Assembly (NCBI RefSeq): GCF_017353255.1
Contig: NZ_JAFMYU010000024.1
Coordinates: forward strand, 1 to 64,000
Direction: 5' to 3'
Length of the DNA: 64,000 nt
Origin: Fibrella aquatilis
GTDB taxonomy: Bacteria > Bacteroidota > Bacteroidia > Cytophagales > Spirosomataceae
The position numbers were made by a program, and so were the translations under genes. A model generated the notes under the pieces. That model was not told the origin of the DNA and did no database searches. It was given only the letters and a program-made list of their open reading frames with translations. This document shows positions 32,559 to 40,846 of this stretch, piece after piece (position 1 is the stretch's first letter; every line of letters begins with the position of its first letter).

Positions 32559-33127
32559 GCAAATACGATCTGAAAACCCAGAAGGGGTATGACTTCTTCG
32601 AGGTATCGTCGGCCATGCAGAAGTGCATCCGGCGCGGTCGGGAAGCCGAGGCGATGTATTGGGCGGTAGAGCTTTACACTAGCAATTACGGCGAATACGT
32701 CTGGAAGCGGCTCCGGATCATGTGCTCGGAGGACATTGGCCTGGCTGAACCGATGATGCCTGCCAACATATGGGCACTCTATGAGAGCTACCGAGAGCAG
32801 GCTAAGAAAAAGGAGGATAAGAATGAACCCCAACGACTGTTCCTGACGCACGCGGTATTGCTGCTCTGCCGGGCGCGGAAGTCACGGATGATTGACTGGA
32901 CGTTGCTATGGGCCTGGCTGACGCACCCACATCGTAAGCTGCCGGTGCCGGATTTCGCCTACGACAAGCACAATGAACGTGGCAGGCAACTCAAACGCAG
33001 TTGGGCACACTTCTTCGATGAGGGTACGGTGCTTTACCCACACCACGACGTCGAGGGCGAACGGGAGATGCGGATGCAGGCGATGGAGGCGATCAGCGAT
33101 CCGACGGGTACCAGCTTATTCGATTAA
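32555..33127 (+). CDS. stand-alone RarA/MgsA C-terminal-domain protein
   Basis: A 190-aa protein with GYDFFEVSSAMQKCIRRG..AEAMYWAVELYTS..EYVWKRLRIMCSEDIGLAEP. This is the hallmark of the MgsA/RarA C-terminal tetramerisation domain (YDxxSAxxKSxRGS..DAALYW..RLxxxASEDIGLA). The ATPase domain of RarA (WHIP/Mgs1-like) is absent. The protein could mix with or inhibit host RarA, a fork-associated clamp-loader relative, to favour phage replication. It is translationally coupled to the SymE-like gene. The domain call is strong; the role is inferred. Confidence 0.72.
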   Translation: MSKYDLKTQKGYDFFEVSSAMQKCIRRGREAEAMYWAVELYTSNYGEYVWKRLRIMCSEDIGLAEPMMPANIWALYESYREQAKKKEDKNEPQRLFLTHAVLLLCRARKSRMIDWTLLWAWLTHPHRKLPVPDFAYDKHNERGRQLKRSWAHFFDEGTVLYPHHDVEGEREMRMQAMEAISDPTGTSLFD

Positions 33128-33150
33128 AATTCGTCCTATAGGCCCCCTAG

Positions 33151-33180
33151 TCACCAGCGTAGGTTTACGCTGGTGATTTT
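33151..33180 (+). terminator. terminator
   Basis: TCACCAGCGTA pairs with TACGCTGGTGA (4-nt loop) followed by TTTT. Confidence 0.85.
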
Positions 33181-33192
33181 AGGTTAGGACCG

Positions 33193-33756
33193 ATGGCAAA
33201 GAAAATAAGAGGGAATTCAATGCGCCGAATGAATCGGCAGTTGGGTGTCGATGCCGATAAGCTCGACGTGTATTTACAGTATTTGAACGATGAGTTGAGT
33301 TGGGAGCAGGACCCAAAGCAGCCGCGAAAACCGGCCATGACCCAGACCCAGCGGGAAATGTTCCTGAAGTATTCCTTCGCCTGGGGAATGCTCTCGATTG
33401 GCCGAACCGACGAAATGGTGCGGTCGGCACTGGAGAAGCAGTTTGAGATCAAGGAAGGCATGGCCAGGGTCGTGATCGACGAGTCGTACCATATCTATGG
33501 TAATGCCCGTGAGGTGAACAAGCGGGGTAAGACCCGTGCGGCCGTGGTGTACCTGGAAACGCTGAGTAACCTGGCCAGGGCCGAAAAAGACTACAAAACC
33601 GCTGAAGCGTGTTGGGTGGAGGCTAAAAAACTGGAGGGTTTGTACCGCGAAGACGCCAGTGGTTTCGATCCAAGCGACTTCCTGACGAAGCCCAACGTGG
33701 TATTTGTTGGCAATATCAACGTACTGAAGCAGCAGCAGCGTGACGACGACGAATAA
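33193..33756 (+). CDS. terminase small subunit
   Basis: A 187-aa DNA-recognition subunit of the packaging motor. The assignment rests on the 17-bp overlap with the large terminase, its size and its composition: an N-terminal basic region, helical middle and acidic C-terminus. TQTQREMFLKYSFAWGMLSIGRTDEMV suggests a helix-turn-helix. A terminator lies just upstream. Moderately sure. Confidence 0.72.
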   Translation: MAKKIRGNSMRRMNRQLGVDADKLDVYLQYLNDELSWEQDPKQPRKPAMTQTQREMFLKYSFAWGMLSIGRTDEMVRSALEKQFEIKEGMARVVIDESYHIYGNAREVNKRGKTRAAVVYLETLSNLARAEKDYKTAEACWVEAKKLEGLYREDASGFDPSDFLTKPNVVFVGNINVLKQQQRDDDE

Positions 33757-35338
33757 GCACAAGGCCCCGCCACGTCGGGACGATACCAGGTACGTCTACG
33801 CCAATGACAAACAGCGGAAATATCATCGGAGCCGGGCCAAACGAAAAACGTTTCTGGGAGGTCGGGGTTCGGGCAAAACCCGAACCCTGGCACAGGATAC
33901 CTACGAAAATTTCTGGGAGTTGCCCAAGGGGAAAGTGCTGCTGACAGGGGAAACCTACGTGCAGCTCGACTCGGTTGTGCTGCCGGGCCTAAAGGCTGGT
34001 TTGGCTGATTGTGGCCTTTTCGAGTATAGCAAATCACAACCCTATGGTGCCTATGTGGTTGGCATAAAACCCCCGGATCATTGGGATACGCCCTATGAGC
34101 CAGTGGGGAAGCGAGCCATTCCCTACACCATTTCGTTTATCAATGGGTTGGCCTATCAAATGGTCAGCCAGGATAACGCCCAAACGCACCGGGGTATCAA
34201 CTCGGATGCCGTACGAGCGGACGAATCAGCCTTGCTGAACGAATCTTTTTTGGGTGAAGTGGTGCTACCAACGATGCGGGCAAACAAGTACCGCTCGATT
34301 GCCAATAGCCATAAGTGGAAATCATTCTACGACTTTTCGTCGGCTCCCTGGACCGATAGCGGCAACTGGATTCTAAAGACGGAGGAGGCGTACCACCGGA
34401 TGATGGAGATCCGGTCGAAGATGACGCCCGAAGACAAAGAGAAAACCCCACCCTCGCACCTATGGCTCGAAGCAACTTATGTGGATAATCAGGATGTATT
34501 GCCTGCCGACTTTGCGGATAATCTGCGTGAGCTGCTGACGGATTTACAATTCGACGTCGAGGTTCTTAATGTCCGGTTGAAGAAAGTCCCCAATTCATTC
34601 TATTTCGCCCTCTCTGAAGCGGTGCATTATTACCAGCAATCCTACGATTATCAGTGGGATGATAAGCTGAAGCTGCACGTATACCGCTCTAATGACTACC
34701 TCTCAGATCGGGACCTGGAGATAAGCCTTGATTTCAATGCCGACATTTGCTGGTGTGTTACAGGCCAAGAGGTAAGTACCGAATTTCGGGTACTGAGGAG
34801 CCTGTTTGAGAAAGTATCCGTCACGGAACCCGAAAAAAACCTCATCAAAACCCTGGCTAAAAAATGGGGGGATGCCTACTCAGGGCATGAGAAAAAGACC
34901 GTCCATGTATGGGGTGACCTGTCAGGCAACAACAGGAGTGCTGGTAATGACGAGTCTAACAGGCCCTTCTTTGAGACCTTCGTTAAGGTGTTAGAAGACA
35001 TGGGGTGGAAGGTAGTGAAGCGGTACGCACAGGGCGGGCGCAACCCAGGCCATAAGAGCAAGTACAACTTGATCGGCCTGCTGCTGGAGCAGTCGAACCC
35101 ACGAGCACCACGCCTCCGCTTCAACCGGCACCATAACAAGGAACTGCTCATCGCCATGAAGGCCACGCCGGTCAAGACCGATGGAAGCTTTGGCAAAGAC
35201 AAGGGTAGCGAGAAGACGGCGAAGAACAGAGAGTATGCTACCGATGGCACCGATGCCTTAGACTACCTGCTGTGGGGTAAGTTCAAGCAGTTCGTCGCCA
35301 ACGTCGGTCCCCAGCGCAATCACCTGGCAAGAATTTAA
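33740..35338 (+). CDS. terminase large subunit
   Basis: A 532-aa packaging ATPase/nuclease. Walker A is LGGRGSGKT (K46). An HRGINSDAVRADE stretch near residue 155 is in the position of Walker B. The C-terminal nuclease region shows WGDLSGNN and the end motif DGTDALDYLLWGKF. It should cut concatemeric DNA and pump it into proheads through the portal encoded 0.5 kb downstream. Length is normal for the family. The packaging mode (cos or pac) cannot be read from sequence. Confidence 0.9.
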   Translation: MTTTNKHKAPPRRDDTRYVYANDKQRKYHRSRAKRKTFLGGRGSGKTRTLAQDTYENFWELPKGKVLLTGETYVQLDSVVLPGLKAGLADCGLFEYSKSQPYGAYVVGIKPPDHWDTPYEPVGKRAIPYTISFINGLAYQMVSQDNAQTHRGINSDAVRADESALLNESFLGEVVLPTMRANKYRSIANSHKWKSFYDFSSAPWTDSGNWILKTEEAYHRMMEIRSKMTPEDKEKTPPSHLWLEATYVDNQDVLPADFADNLRELLTDLQFDVEVLNVRLKKVPNSFYFALSEAVHYYQQSYDYQWDDKLKLHVYRSNDYLSDRDLEISLDFNADICWCVTGQEVSTEFRVLRSLFEKVSVTEPEKNLIKTLAKKWGDAYSGHEKKTVHVWGDLSGNNRSAGNDESNRPFFETFVKVLEDMGWKVVKRYAQGGRNPGHKSKYNLIGLLLEQSNPRAPRLRFNRHHNKELLIAMKATPVKTDGSFGKDKGSEKTAKNREYATDGTDALDYLLWGKFKQFVANVGPQRNHLARI

Positions 35339-35440
35339 TACCCCTTTCCGAATTAGTCTGACAACTCCGCCAGGAGGCTGGTTATATCCCATTTTCAGAA
35401 ACCGGCAATTGCCGAATCCGCTATAGTGCGGGCCACTGTC

Positions 35441-35476
35441 GAGCGTTTGAGACCCCTCTCAAACGCTCTTTTTTTT
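35441..35476 (+). terminator. terminator after terminase
   Basis: GAGCGTTTGAGA pairs perfectly with TCTCAAACGCTC (4-nt loop) followed by T8. Confidence 0.9.
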
Positions 35477-35579
35477 GCTAACAACTTGATTCTGTTTGGT
35501 CTGCGAAAAAATCCATTGAAAACACCCCCCTACCAACCCCAAAATAGAACCCGTCCTATAGCCAGGTGACCAGGTAGGG

Positions 35580-35587
35580 TAGGTTTG
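35580..35587 (+). promoter_or_regulatory. -7 promoter box before the portal operon
   Basis: TAGGTTTG matches TAnnTTTG, 24 bp before the GTG at 35611; no TTG was found at normal -33 spacing. The 270-bp gap between terminase and portal holds this box and the terminator, and no gene. Confidence 0.45.
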
Positions 35588-35610
35588 ACGGGTCAAATCA
35601 GGCAAAAAAC

Positions 35611-35889
35611 GTGAAGCAAACCATTGCGCTGACGGGTGAGGGCGGTGTGCTCTCACTGGTCAATAAACCAGGAGCGGTGTTTTCGGTCAAGGCCCGCAAG
35701 GTCGATGGCTCCATTACCGAAAAAATTGGCTGTACCCGCCTACCGGTGGCCAACGGACTGGAGGAGCGTAAGAAGATGAACCGCAACGGGCTGCTTCGGC
35801 TATTTCAGCCGGCCAAGAGCCGCACGTTCGACCTCTGCATTGATCTGATCGTCGAATTCAATGGCATGCGCGTCATGCACAACTACTAA
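35611..35889 (+). CDS. small phage protein, unknown
   Basis: A 92-aa protein starting with GTG. Beta-rich, possibly a small virion or assembly protein (KQTIALTGEGGVLSLVNKPGAVFSV). Two bases separate its stop from the portal ATG. No domain recognised. Confidence 0.55.
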   Translation: MKQTIALTGEGGVLSLVNKPGAVFSVKARKVDGSITEKIGCTRLPVANGLEERKKMNRNGLLRLFQPAKSRTFDLCIDLIVEFNGMRVMHNY

Positions 35890-35891
35890 TT

Positions 35892-37247
35892 ATGTCGGTA
35901 CACCGGTTAAGTAACAACATCTTTCTGCTACGTCACGAGCCAAGCCGTGCCGGTGCGTATGTAGAGATCACGCCGTCGACCAAAGACCAGGCCAACACCA
36001 CCACGTCGGCGGGTACCGCGTCAGGAGTGAACGAGTGTATTGCGTGGGGTGCGAAAAACAGCAAGCCCAATGAGATGCACGCCATTGCCACCGACAATGA
36101 CACGAAGTGGCAACTGCTGGAGACGCGGCGTGATTTCATCGTTGGCCTTGGTTTGCGGTTTGGGACGATGGTGGAGGGCAAGCCCGTTCCATTGGAGGCG
36201 AAGCACAAGAATTTCAGTGAGATCAAGGACTTTAACGACGTACTAACGGAAACTGGTTATTACATCGATGGTGCCATGCAGGCCTGTTATTCGGGTCAGG
36301 TGTTCTCGCAGTTTGATTTTGCGGCCTCCAACGGGAAGCTACTCCCCTTTAGCCTGCGTGACTGTTTTGAAACGCGCTACCGGGCGTTGCAGGCGGGTGA
36401 ACATCGGCTCTCGGCGTTTTTGCTAAATCCCAATTTTGGCACTAAAGCCTATAAGAAGGATGAGAGTGTAGCCGTGCCGATCTATGATCCGCTTCGGCCT
36501 GATGCCTACCCGTCGGCGATCTACCACGCCAAACACCGCTTGCCGGGTCAACCCTTCTATTCATTTCCGGCCTGGTGGGGCACCAAAGCGTGGACGGAGG
36601 TAGCCAACAAAATTCCGGCGTACCACATCTCAGGGTTGACCAACGGCTACAACATCAAATACCTCATCCGTATTCCGGATGACTATTTCGATAAAGAAGG
36701 ACTGGAGACCGATGAGGAGCGTCAGGCGTTTCAGGATGAAGTGCTTCAGCAGATGAAGGAGTCGTTGGCCGGAGAGTCAGACCGTGCGGTCGTCACTTTC
36801 TACAAGCACGATATCTCACAGATGAAATCGTTGCCGGGTGTGGAGATCATTCCGATGAAGAACACGATGACGGATGATGCGTATGTGCAGCTCTACAACA
36901 CGGCTAACCAGGCCCAAGCCAGTGGCCACGGCATTCTGCCGGCATTAGCCGGCGTCGATACGGGGGGCAAACTCGGTGGATCGGGGAAAGAACTGGAGGT
37001 AGCGGCCAATTTCCAGCAGCGGTTTCGCACGTACTCAGATCGGCAACTGCTGCTTAGGCCCCTCTGGATCGCCCGGCGGCTGAACGGATGGGACCCGGCC
37101 GTAGAGTTCTGGTTTGAAAACATCGAGGTGTATACGCCTGATGTGACGCCGACAGATGCGGCGGTGAATCCTAACAATCCTGATAATCAGGAGCAAAAGC
37201 CAGCTAAAAAACCTAAGAAAGACGATGGCGGAACTACTAATCAATAG
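35892..37247 (+). CDS. portal protein
   Basis: A 451-aa protein directly downstream of terminase and upstream of further structural genes, the usual portal position. The C-terminal third shows a long helical stem region and the ending GKELEVAANFQQRF...LRPLWIARRL, as in dodecameric portals, then a disordered Pro/Lys/Asp tail. Context is strong; motifs are weak in portals. It overlaps the next gene by 23 bp. Confidence 0.75.
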   Translation: MSVHRLSNNIFLLRHEPSRAGAYVEITPSTKDQANTTTSAGTASGVNECIAWGAKNSKPNEMHAIATDNDTKWQLLETRRDFIVGLGLRFGTMVEGKPVPLEAKHKNFSEIKDFNDVLTETGYYIDGAMQACYSGQVFSQFDFAASNGKLLPFSLRDCFETRYRALQAGEHRLSAFLLNPNFGTKAYKKDESVAVPIYDPLRPDAYPSAIYHAKHRLPGQPFYSFPAWWGTKAWTEVANKIPAYHISGLTNGYNIKYLIRIPDDYFDKEGLETDEERQAFQDEVLQQMKESLAGESDRAVVTFYKHDISQMKSLPGVEIIPMKNTMTDDAYVQLYNTANQAQASGHGILPALAGVDTGGKLGGSGKELEVAANFQQRFRTYSDRQLLLRPLWIARRLNGWDPAVEFWFENIEVYTPDVTPTDAAVNPNNPDNQEQKPAKKPKKDDGGTTNQ

Positions 37248-38232
37248 TACGGAGACCCTAAAAACGCTCCTGGGTGGCATTCAGAAGAAGTCAGCCTGGC
37301 CAACGTGGATGCCATTCGTTCGCCAGGCTACCTACGATCATATCCTGCCAGCCATTGGGGAGGAGTTGCTTGATTTCCTCTGCAACCAGATCGGCACCGA
37401 TGATACATTGGTTGGGTCGGTGAAGGAGAAACGGTTGCTGGAGTTTGTTCGCATTGCCCTTGGCCACTACGTGGAAATGGACAGTGAACTGTCTGTGCTG
37501 CTTCAGAAAGGCGACGGCGGTATTTCGGTAGCCAGTCCTCCGAATCAGCAGGCACCGGGCAAATGGGCCATCGTTGCCCGGATTAAGGAAGCCAGGGACA
37601 AAGCCGACCGAAGCATAGAGCGGGTGCTTCAGTACCTGGAGACCAATGCCAACGACTTTCCAACCTGGAAACAGTCAGTGGCCTATACGGTCGACCATTC
37701 GTTGTTCCTGGCTTCGGCTACGGAGTATACCGCGTCATTCGGCGCGGTGCAACACAGTCGGCGGCTCTACGTGGCGCTACGTCCGTACCTGATGCAGGCG
37801 GAGAAGAAAGCCGTGCTACCGGTCACTGGGAAGGTGTTTCTCGCTCACCTGAAAGGCAAACTGCTCGATTCACAGGCGGTGTTTTCGGAGGAAGAGAATG
37901 AGGTGTTGGCCATGATCCGGTCAATTGTGGCCCATGATGCCTTCGCGCGGTCGCTCTCCTACATCAATATCAACGTGGATGGGCGGTTGGTGAGTGAAAC
38001 CGATGGCATCAATAACGAGGATACGTTGCCCGAAGCGCGAAGGTCAGAGATGAAGACTGCCTGTGAAGCGACCGCCGAAAACGAAGCGGTGAAGCTCAAG
38101 AAGTACCTGGATACCAATGCGTCAGCAACCGTGCTGACCGTCTATTATCACTCACCGGCCTACGTGGTCAGTGATCGAAAACCGTACCGCTTACCCAAAA
38201 ACGACGATAAACAAAAACCTTTCGTGTTATGA
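37225..38232 (+). CDS. Bacteroidetes phage structural protein, unknown
   Basis: A 335-aa soluble protein between portal and the lysis block. The middle is helical and the end beta-rich. It resembles head-tail adaptor-like proteins of other Bacteroidetes phages, from memory. It overlaps both neighbours (23 bp at the 5' end and 4 bp at the 3' end). No domain recognised. Confidence 0.65.
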   Translation: MAELLINSTETLKTLLGGIQKKSAWPTWMPFVRQATYDHILPAIGEELLDFLCNQIGTDDTLVGSVKEKRLLEFVRIALGHYVEMDSELSVLLQKGDGGISVASPPNQQAPGKWAIVARIKEARDKADRSIERVLQYLETNANDFPTWKQSVAYTVDHSLFLASATEYTASFGAVQHSRRLYVALRPYLMQAEKKAVLPVTGKVFLAHLKGKLLDSQAVFSEEENEVLAMIRSIVAHDAFARSLSYININVDGRLVSETDGINNEDTLPEARRSEMKTACEATAENEAVKLKKYLDTNASATVLTVYYHSPAYVVSDRKPYRLPKNDDKQKPFVL

Positions 38233-39008
38233 CCGCCTCTCGGCAAGAAGGGACTAATCCCTTCACCATCAGCAAAAACGGGCAGGCCCCCGCTAAGGCC
38301 GAAAATCGAATGAAGACCAGTCAGGATGTGATTAATGAGCAGGAACAAGCCCTTGCCGCCGACCGTGAACGGCTTGTTGTACAGGAGGCCCAATTGAAAG
38401 AGGCCAAAGACAAAATCGTGGCGGAAGAACGCCAGGAGAAGGTAGAGAAGCGGAACAGTCTGCTCGACGATGCCGCCGACTGGCGCGAAATGGCCCGCAC
38501 CGCCATCGATGCCGAGAAGGGGAAAGATTATTTGCGCCGGGCGAAAGATGCTGAGACAGAAGCCACACAGCTTGGCGTGGAGCTAAACCTGGTCGAAGCG
38601 ACACCAGCGCCGGTGAGCAAATTAATTCCCAAGGCCATCTCGACGAGCAATGCCCTCTGGACGATCCTTGGTTTGTTTCTGACCTTTTGCGGGGCAACCT
38701 GGTATTTCGGTCAGTCGATCATCAAAGACCCCATGAATGCGATGGGCCAAAGTATGCTGGTCAATGCGGCACCCCGTGGCCTGCTGGCCTTCACGCTGAC
38801 GTTTGCCACCTTTTTAGTTTCAGTTTTTTTCATCCGGGTTGCCTTCCCACAATTCTATCGCATATGGCACAATCGAATCGACAGCGAGCGGTCGCTGGAA
38901 TCGCTTATCAACGAAGCCCCCGCCTGGGTGGTCTTGGCCTGCTTGTTGGGCTTATTCTATACGTTCATGCAGGTGTTTGCCAGCTACTACCAGGCAATGT
39001 ACGCCTAG
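38229..39008 (+). CDS. coiled-coil/multispanning membrane protein, holin candidate
   Basis: A 259-aa protein: residues 30-120 form a charged coiled coil (EQEQALAADRERLVVQEAQLKEAKD), then three hydrophobic segments (about 138-158, 175-205 and 230-250). Placed directly before the CHAP-like lysin, it could act as a holin or a lysin regulator. Its last 145 bp are also coding for the lysin in another frame. The C-terminal helix is thus encoded in overlap with the lysin signal-anchor segment. Confidence 0.6.
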   Translation: MTASRQEGTNPFTISKNGQAPAKAENRMKTSQDVINEQEQALAADRERLVVQEAQLKEAKDKIVAEERQEKVEKRNSLLDDAADWREMARTAIDAEKGKDYLRRAKDAETEATQLGVELNLVEATPAPVSKLIPKAISTSNALWTILGLFLTFCGATWYFGQSIIKDPMNAMGQSMLVNAAPRGLLAFTLTFATFLVSVFFIRVAFPQFYRIWHNRIDSERSLESLINEAPAWVVLACLLGLFYTFMQVFASYYQAMYA

Positions 39009-39493
39009 ACTCGCTGGAGCGTAAACGAGCCTGTGTGCTGGAAACGGCCGAAGGGCAAACGCACGTGCAGGAGCTGACGAACCGCAACGATCATCCGCAG
39101 ATTGATGTGTATTTCCGGGCGGCGGGTATCCCGCACCCGGAGCGGATGAAGTGGCAGGCCAAACCCTACTGCGTGGCGTTTGTGGCGTGGGTCTTTATCC
39201 AGTGTAAGGTGCCCCTACCCAAGGGTACGCTGACGTCGGTAGCGGCGTATAACCGAATGACTAATTGGCGGCTAAAGCCTGGTCAGACACCGCTTCCCGC
39301 CGACGTGGTGACCTACACGATCTGGAGTCATGGTGAGTTGGTGAAGCGGTGGCCACCGGACCCCCGGATCAGGATCTTCATTGCCAACGGGGGTAACACA
39401 ACGGCGGGGAACGGCCGTCAGGGCGTGTACGCCAATATTCCCCGGCCAAAGTCCATCGTCCGGCACATCATTCGATTTATTCCAGAAACCTGA
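38864..39493 (+). CDS. CHAP-like endolysin with N-terminal membrane anchor
   Basis: A 209-aa protein. Residues about 20-45 form a hydrophobic anchor (LGGLGLLVGLILYVHAGV), then a cysteine-peptidase fold: catalytic Cys in KPYCVAFVAWVF and a His in the later SHGELV segment. CHAP-type domains cut peptidoglycan cross-bridges. The anchor suggests a signal-arrest-release type of lysin. The start codon lies inside the upstream membrane gene, giving a 145-bp dual-coding overlap. Further upstream frame opening is rejected as non-coding. Lysis role well supported by domain and neighbours. Confidence 0.7.
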   Translation: MAQSNRQRAVAGIAYQRSPRLGGLGLLVGLILYVHAGVCQLLPGNVRLDSLERKRACVLETAEGQTHVQELTNRNDHPQIDVYFRAAGIPHPERMKWQAKPYCVAFVAWVFIQCKVPLPKGTLTSVAAYNRMTNWRLKPGQTPLPADVVTYTIWSHGELVKRWPPDPRIRIFIANGGNTTAGNGRQGVYANIPRPKSIVRHIIRFIPET

Positions 39494-39654
39494 TGAACAT
39501 CCTTAAACGCCTGGCCTGCCTACTGCGTGGGCATCAATTTGTCATCGTTGGTGGCAGGGGAATGCACTGGTGTATCCGGTGTGACAAAACGTGCTATACC
39601 GGTATTCCGCCCATGCGCAACCCCTTACCGCCACCACCGAGACGTAAACCTTAA
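39493..39654 (+). CDS. tiny zinc-ribbon-like protein
   Basis: A 53-aa protein (MNILKRLACLLRGHQF...) with CIRCDKTC, a two-knuckle Cys set likely to bind zinc, then a Pro/Arg tail. It starts with a TGATG overlap with the lysin stop. Function unknown. Confidence 0.5.
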   Translation: MNILKRLACLLRGHQFVIVGGRGMHWCIRCDKTCYTGIPPMRNPLPPPPRRKP

Positions 39655-39666
39655 ATCGAGTGCATC

Positions 39667-40689
39667 ATGAAGGACTTTTTCGATAAACATGGTATCGGTG
39701 TCATTGTCGTCGTAGCCCTGCTGCTGGCAGGCGGGTGGTATATCGCCACCCGATCTGAACAACCCAAACAGCGTGCAGGACCGGGGTTCGACTCGACGAC
39801 CTACTACAAAAACCTCTACCAGCAGGGAGAATTAAACTATCAGTTTCACAGTCGAATCAAGGAACATGACACACAGATCAAGCAACTCAAGGGGCAACTG
39901 GATCAGGAGAAACGCCGTATTGATGGGCTGCATGGTCCTGATCTTCAGCGGGAAGTTGATCGCCAGTTCAATCAGGATGCCGACCGACAGCCTCAAACGC
40001 CTCCAACCCGTTCAGGCCAAAACGATCCTGTTCAGCGAGGAAGGAGCGCGGGCGGCCCTCCGGTTCCGGGTCGAGGCACTGGCGAGCCGGGGCATGATTG
40101 TCCTGAAGGACTCGTTGCTGTCAGCCCAAACAGCTATGATTTCTCAGCAGCAGCGGGCTATCCGGTCGATGAACAGCCAAGGCCAGCAAGCCCGAAACGA
40201 ATCGGCGATGTGCACGACGGATTTAGCTCTGACGACGCGAAAGCTACGCCGTTCACGGCTCGAAAACTGGTTGTGGCGGATGGGCACCCTGACCGCCTTA
40301 GGCCTGATAGTCGGGACCAGGTAAGCCGGAACAACTTTCGGCAACTGATCCTGACCAACGGGTACGTCTACCCCCGCATAGCACTGGCCATTTCATCGGT
40401 TGAAACCGGTGGGTGGCACCCGTCGACGGCGATCATCCAACAGCGGAACCTGTTTGCCATGAAGGCAAACCGCCGACAGAATTACATCGGTCTTCGGTTT
40501 GGCTATGCGGTGTTTGCCACCTACCAGGCGTCGCTCGATGATTATGGCCAATATGAGCAGGCGGTGATCCGAGTGTATGGGATTCGAGGTGAACAGGCTT
40601 ACATCGATCACATCTGCAAACGATTTTGCCCGGCACCTTCATACCGGGCGAAACTAATGAAAGCCCTGAATGGAAGCGTTGTTAAGTAA
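39667..40689 (+). CDS. spanin-like N-terminus fused to glucosaminidase-type domain
   Basis: A 340-aa protein. The N-terminus has a transmembrane helix (GIGVIVVVALLLAGGWYIA, residues 9-27) and a coiled coil to about residue 105, like an inner-membrane spanin. Residues about 105-215 are low complexity and overprinted by another frame. From about 222 (NNFRQLILTNGYVYPRIALAISSVETG, then FAMKANRR and YGQYE) it looks like a FlgJ/mannosyl-glucosaminidase-type muramidase domain. Either one fused lysis protein or two genes joined by a readable linker. Activity unproven. Confidence 0.6.
   Translation: MKDFFDKHGIGVIVVVALLLAGGWYIATRSEQPKQRAGPGFDSTTYYKNLYQQGELNYQFHSRIKEHDTQIKQLKGQLDQEKRRIDGLHGPDLQREVDRQFNQDADRQPQTPPTRSGQNDPVQRGRSAGGPPVPGRGTGEPGHDCPEGLVAVSPNSYDFSAAAGYPVDEQPRPASPKRIGDVHDGFSSDDAKATPFTARKLVVADGHPDRLRPDSRDQVSRNNFRQLILTNGYVYPRIALAISSVETGGWHPSTAIIQQRNLFAMKANRRQNYIGLRFGYAVFATYQASLDDYGQYEQAVIRVYGIRGEQAYIDHICKRFCPAPSYRAKLMKALNGSVVK
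39977..40324 (+). CDS. overprinted coiled-coil protein with C-terminal TM helix
   Basis: A 115-aa frame entirely inside the preceding gene in another frame. It shows a coherent pattern: a charged helical/coiled-coil body (SEEGARAALRFRVEALASRGMI) and a C-terminal hydrophobic helix (WLWRMGTLTALGLIVG). In the same DNA the host frame is low complexity, suggesting that this embedded frame is real and the outer frame is the linker. It is similar in layout to nested lysis genes (Rz/Rz1). Not proven. Confidence 0.5.
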   Translation: MPTDSLKRLQPVQAKTILFSEEGARAALRFRVEALASRGMIVLKDSLLSAQTAMISQQQRAIRSMNSQGQQARNESAMCTTDLALTTRKLRRSRLENWLWRMGTLTALGLIVGTR

Positions 40690-40846
40690 TTTGCTTGGGT
40701 CGGCGCTCTCCTTCGGCATGGCCAGTTTAGTGTGGAAGGTGATTGAGAAACGACTGGATAAGCTCGACGAGTTGGAACGCCGGGTGATGAAGCTGGAGAT
40801 TAAAGACGAAGTACAGAAAGAGCATGAAAAAGTTTTGGTTAAATGA
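40670..40846 (+). CDS. small membrane/coiled-coil protein, holin-like
   Basis: A 58-aa protein with an N-terminal hydrophobic segment (LLSNLLGSALSFGMASLVW) and a charged coiled-coil tail (EKRLDKLDELERRVMKLE). It overlaps genes on both sides (20 and 23 bp). It resembles small holin or XhlA-like proteins in size. It closes the lysis block. Confidence 0.5.
   Translation: MEALLSNLLGSALSFGMASLVWKVIEKRLDKLDELERRVMKLEIKDEVQKEHEKVLVK

Noticed and set aside
38687-38863. Upstream extension of the CHAP-like lysin frame
   Set aside because: The added 59 residues are His/Cys/Pro-rich and lie wholly within the membrane gene; the ATG at 38864 starts just before the anchor helix.
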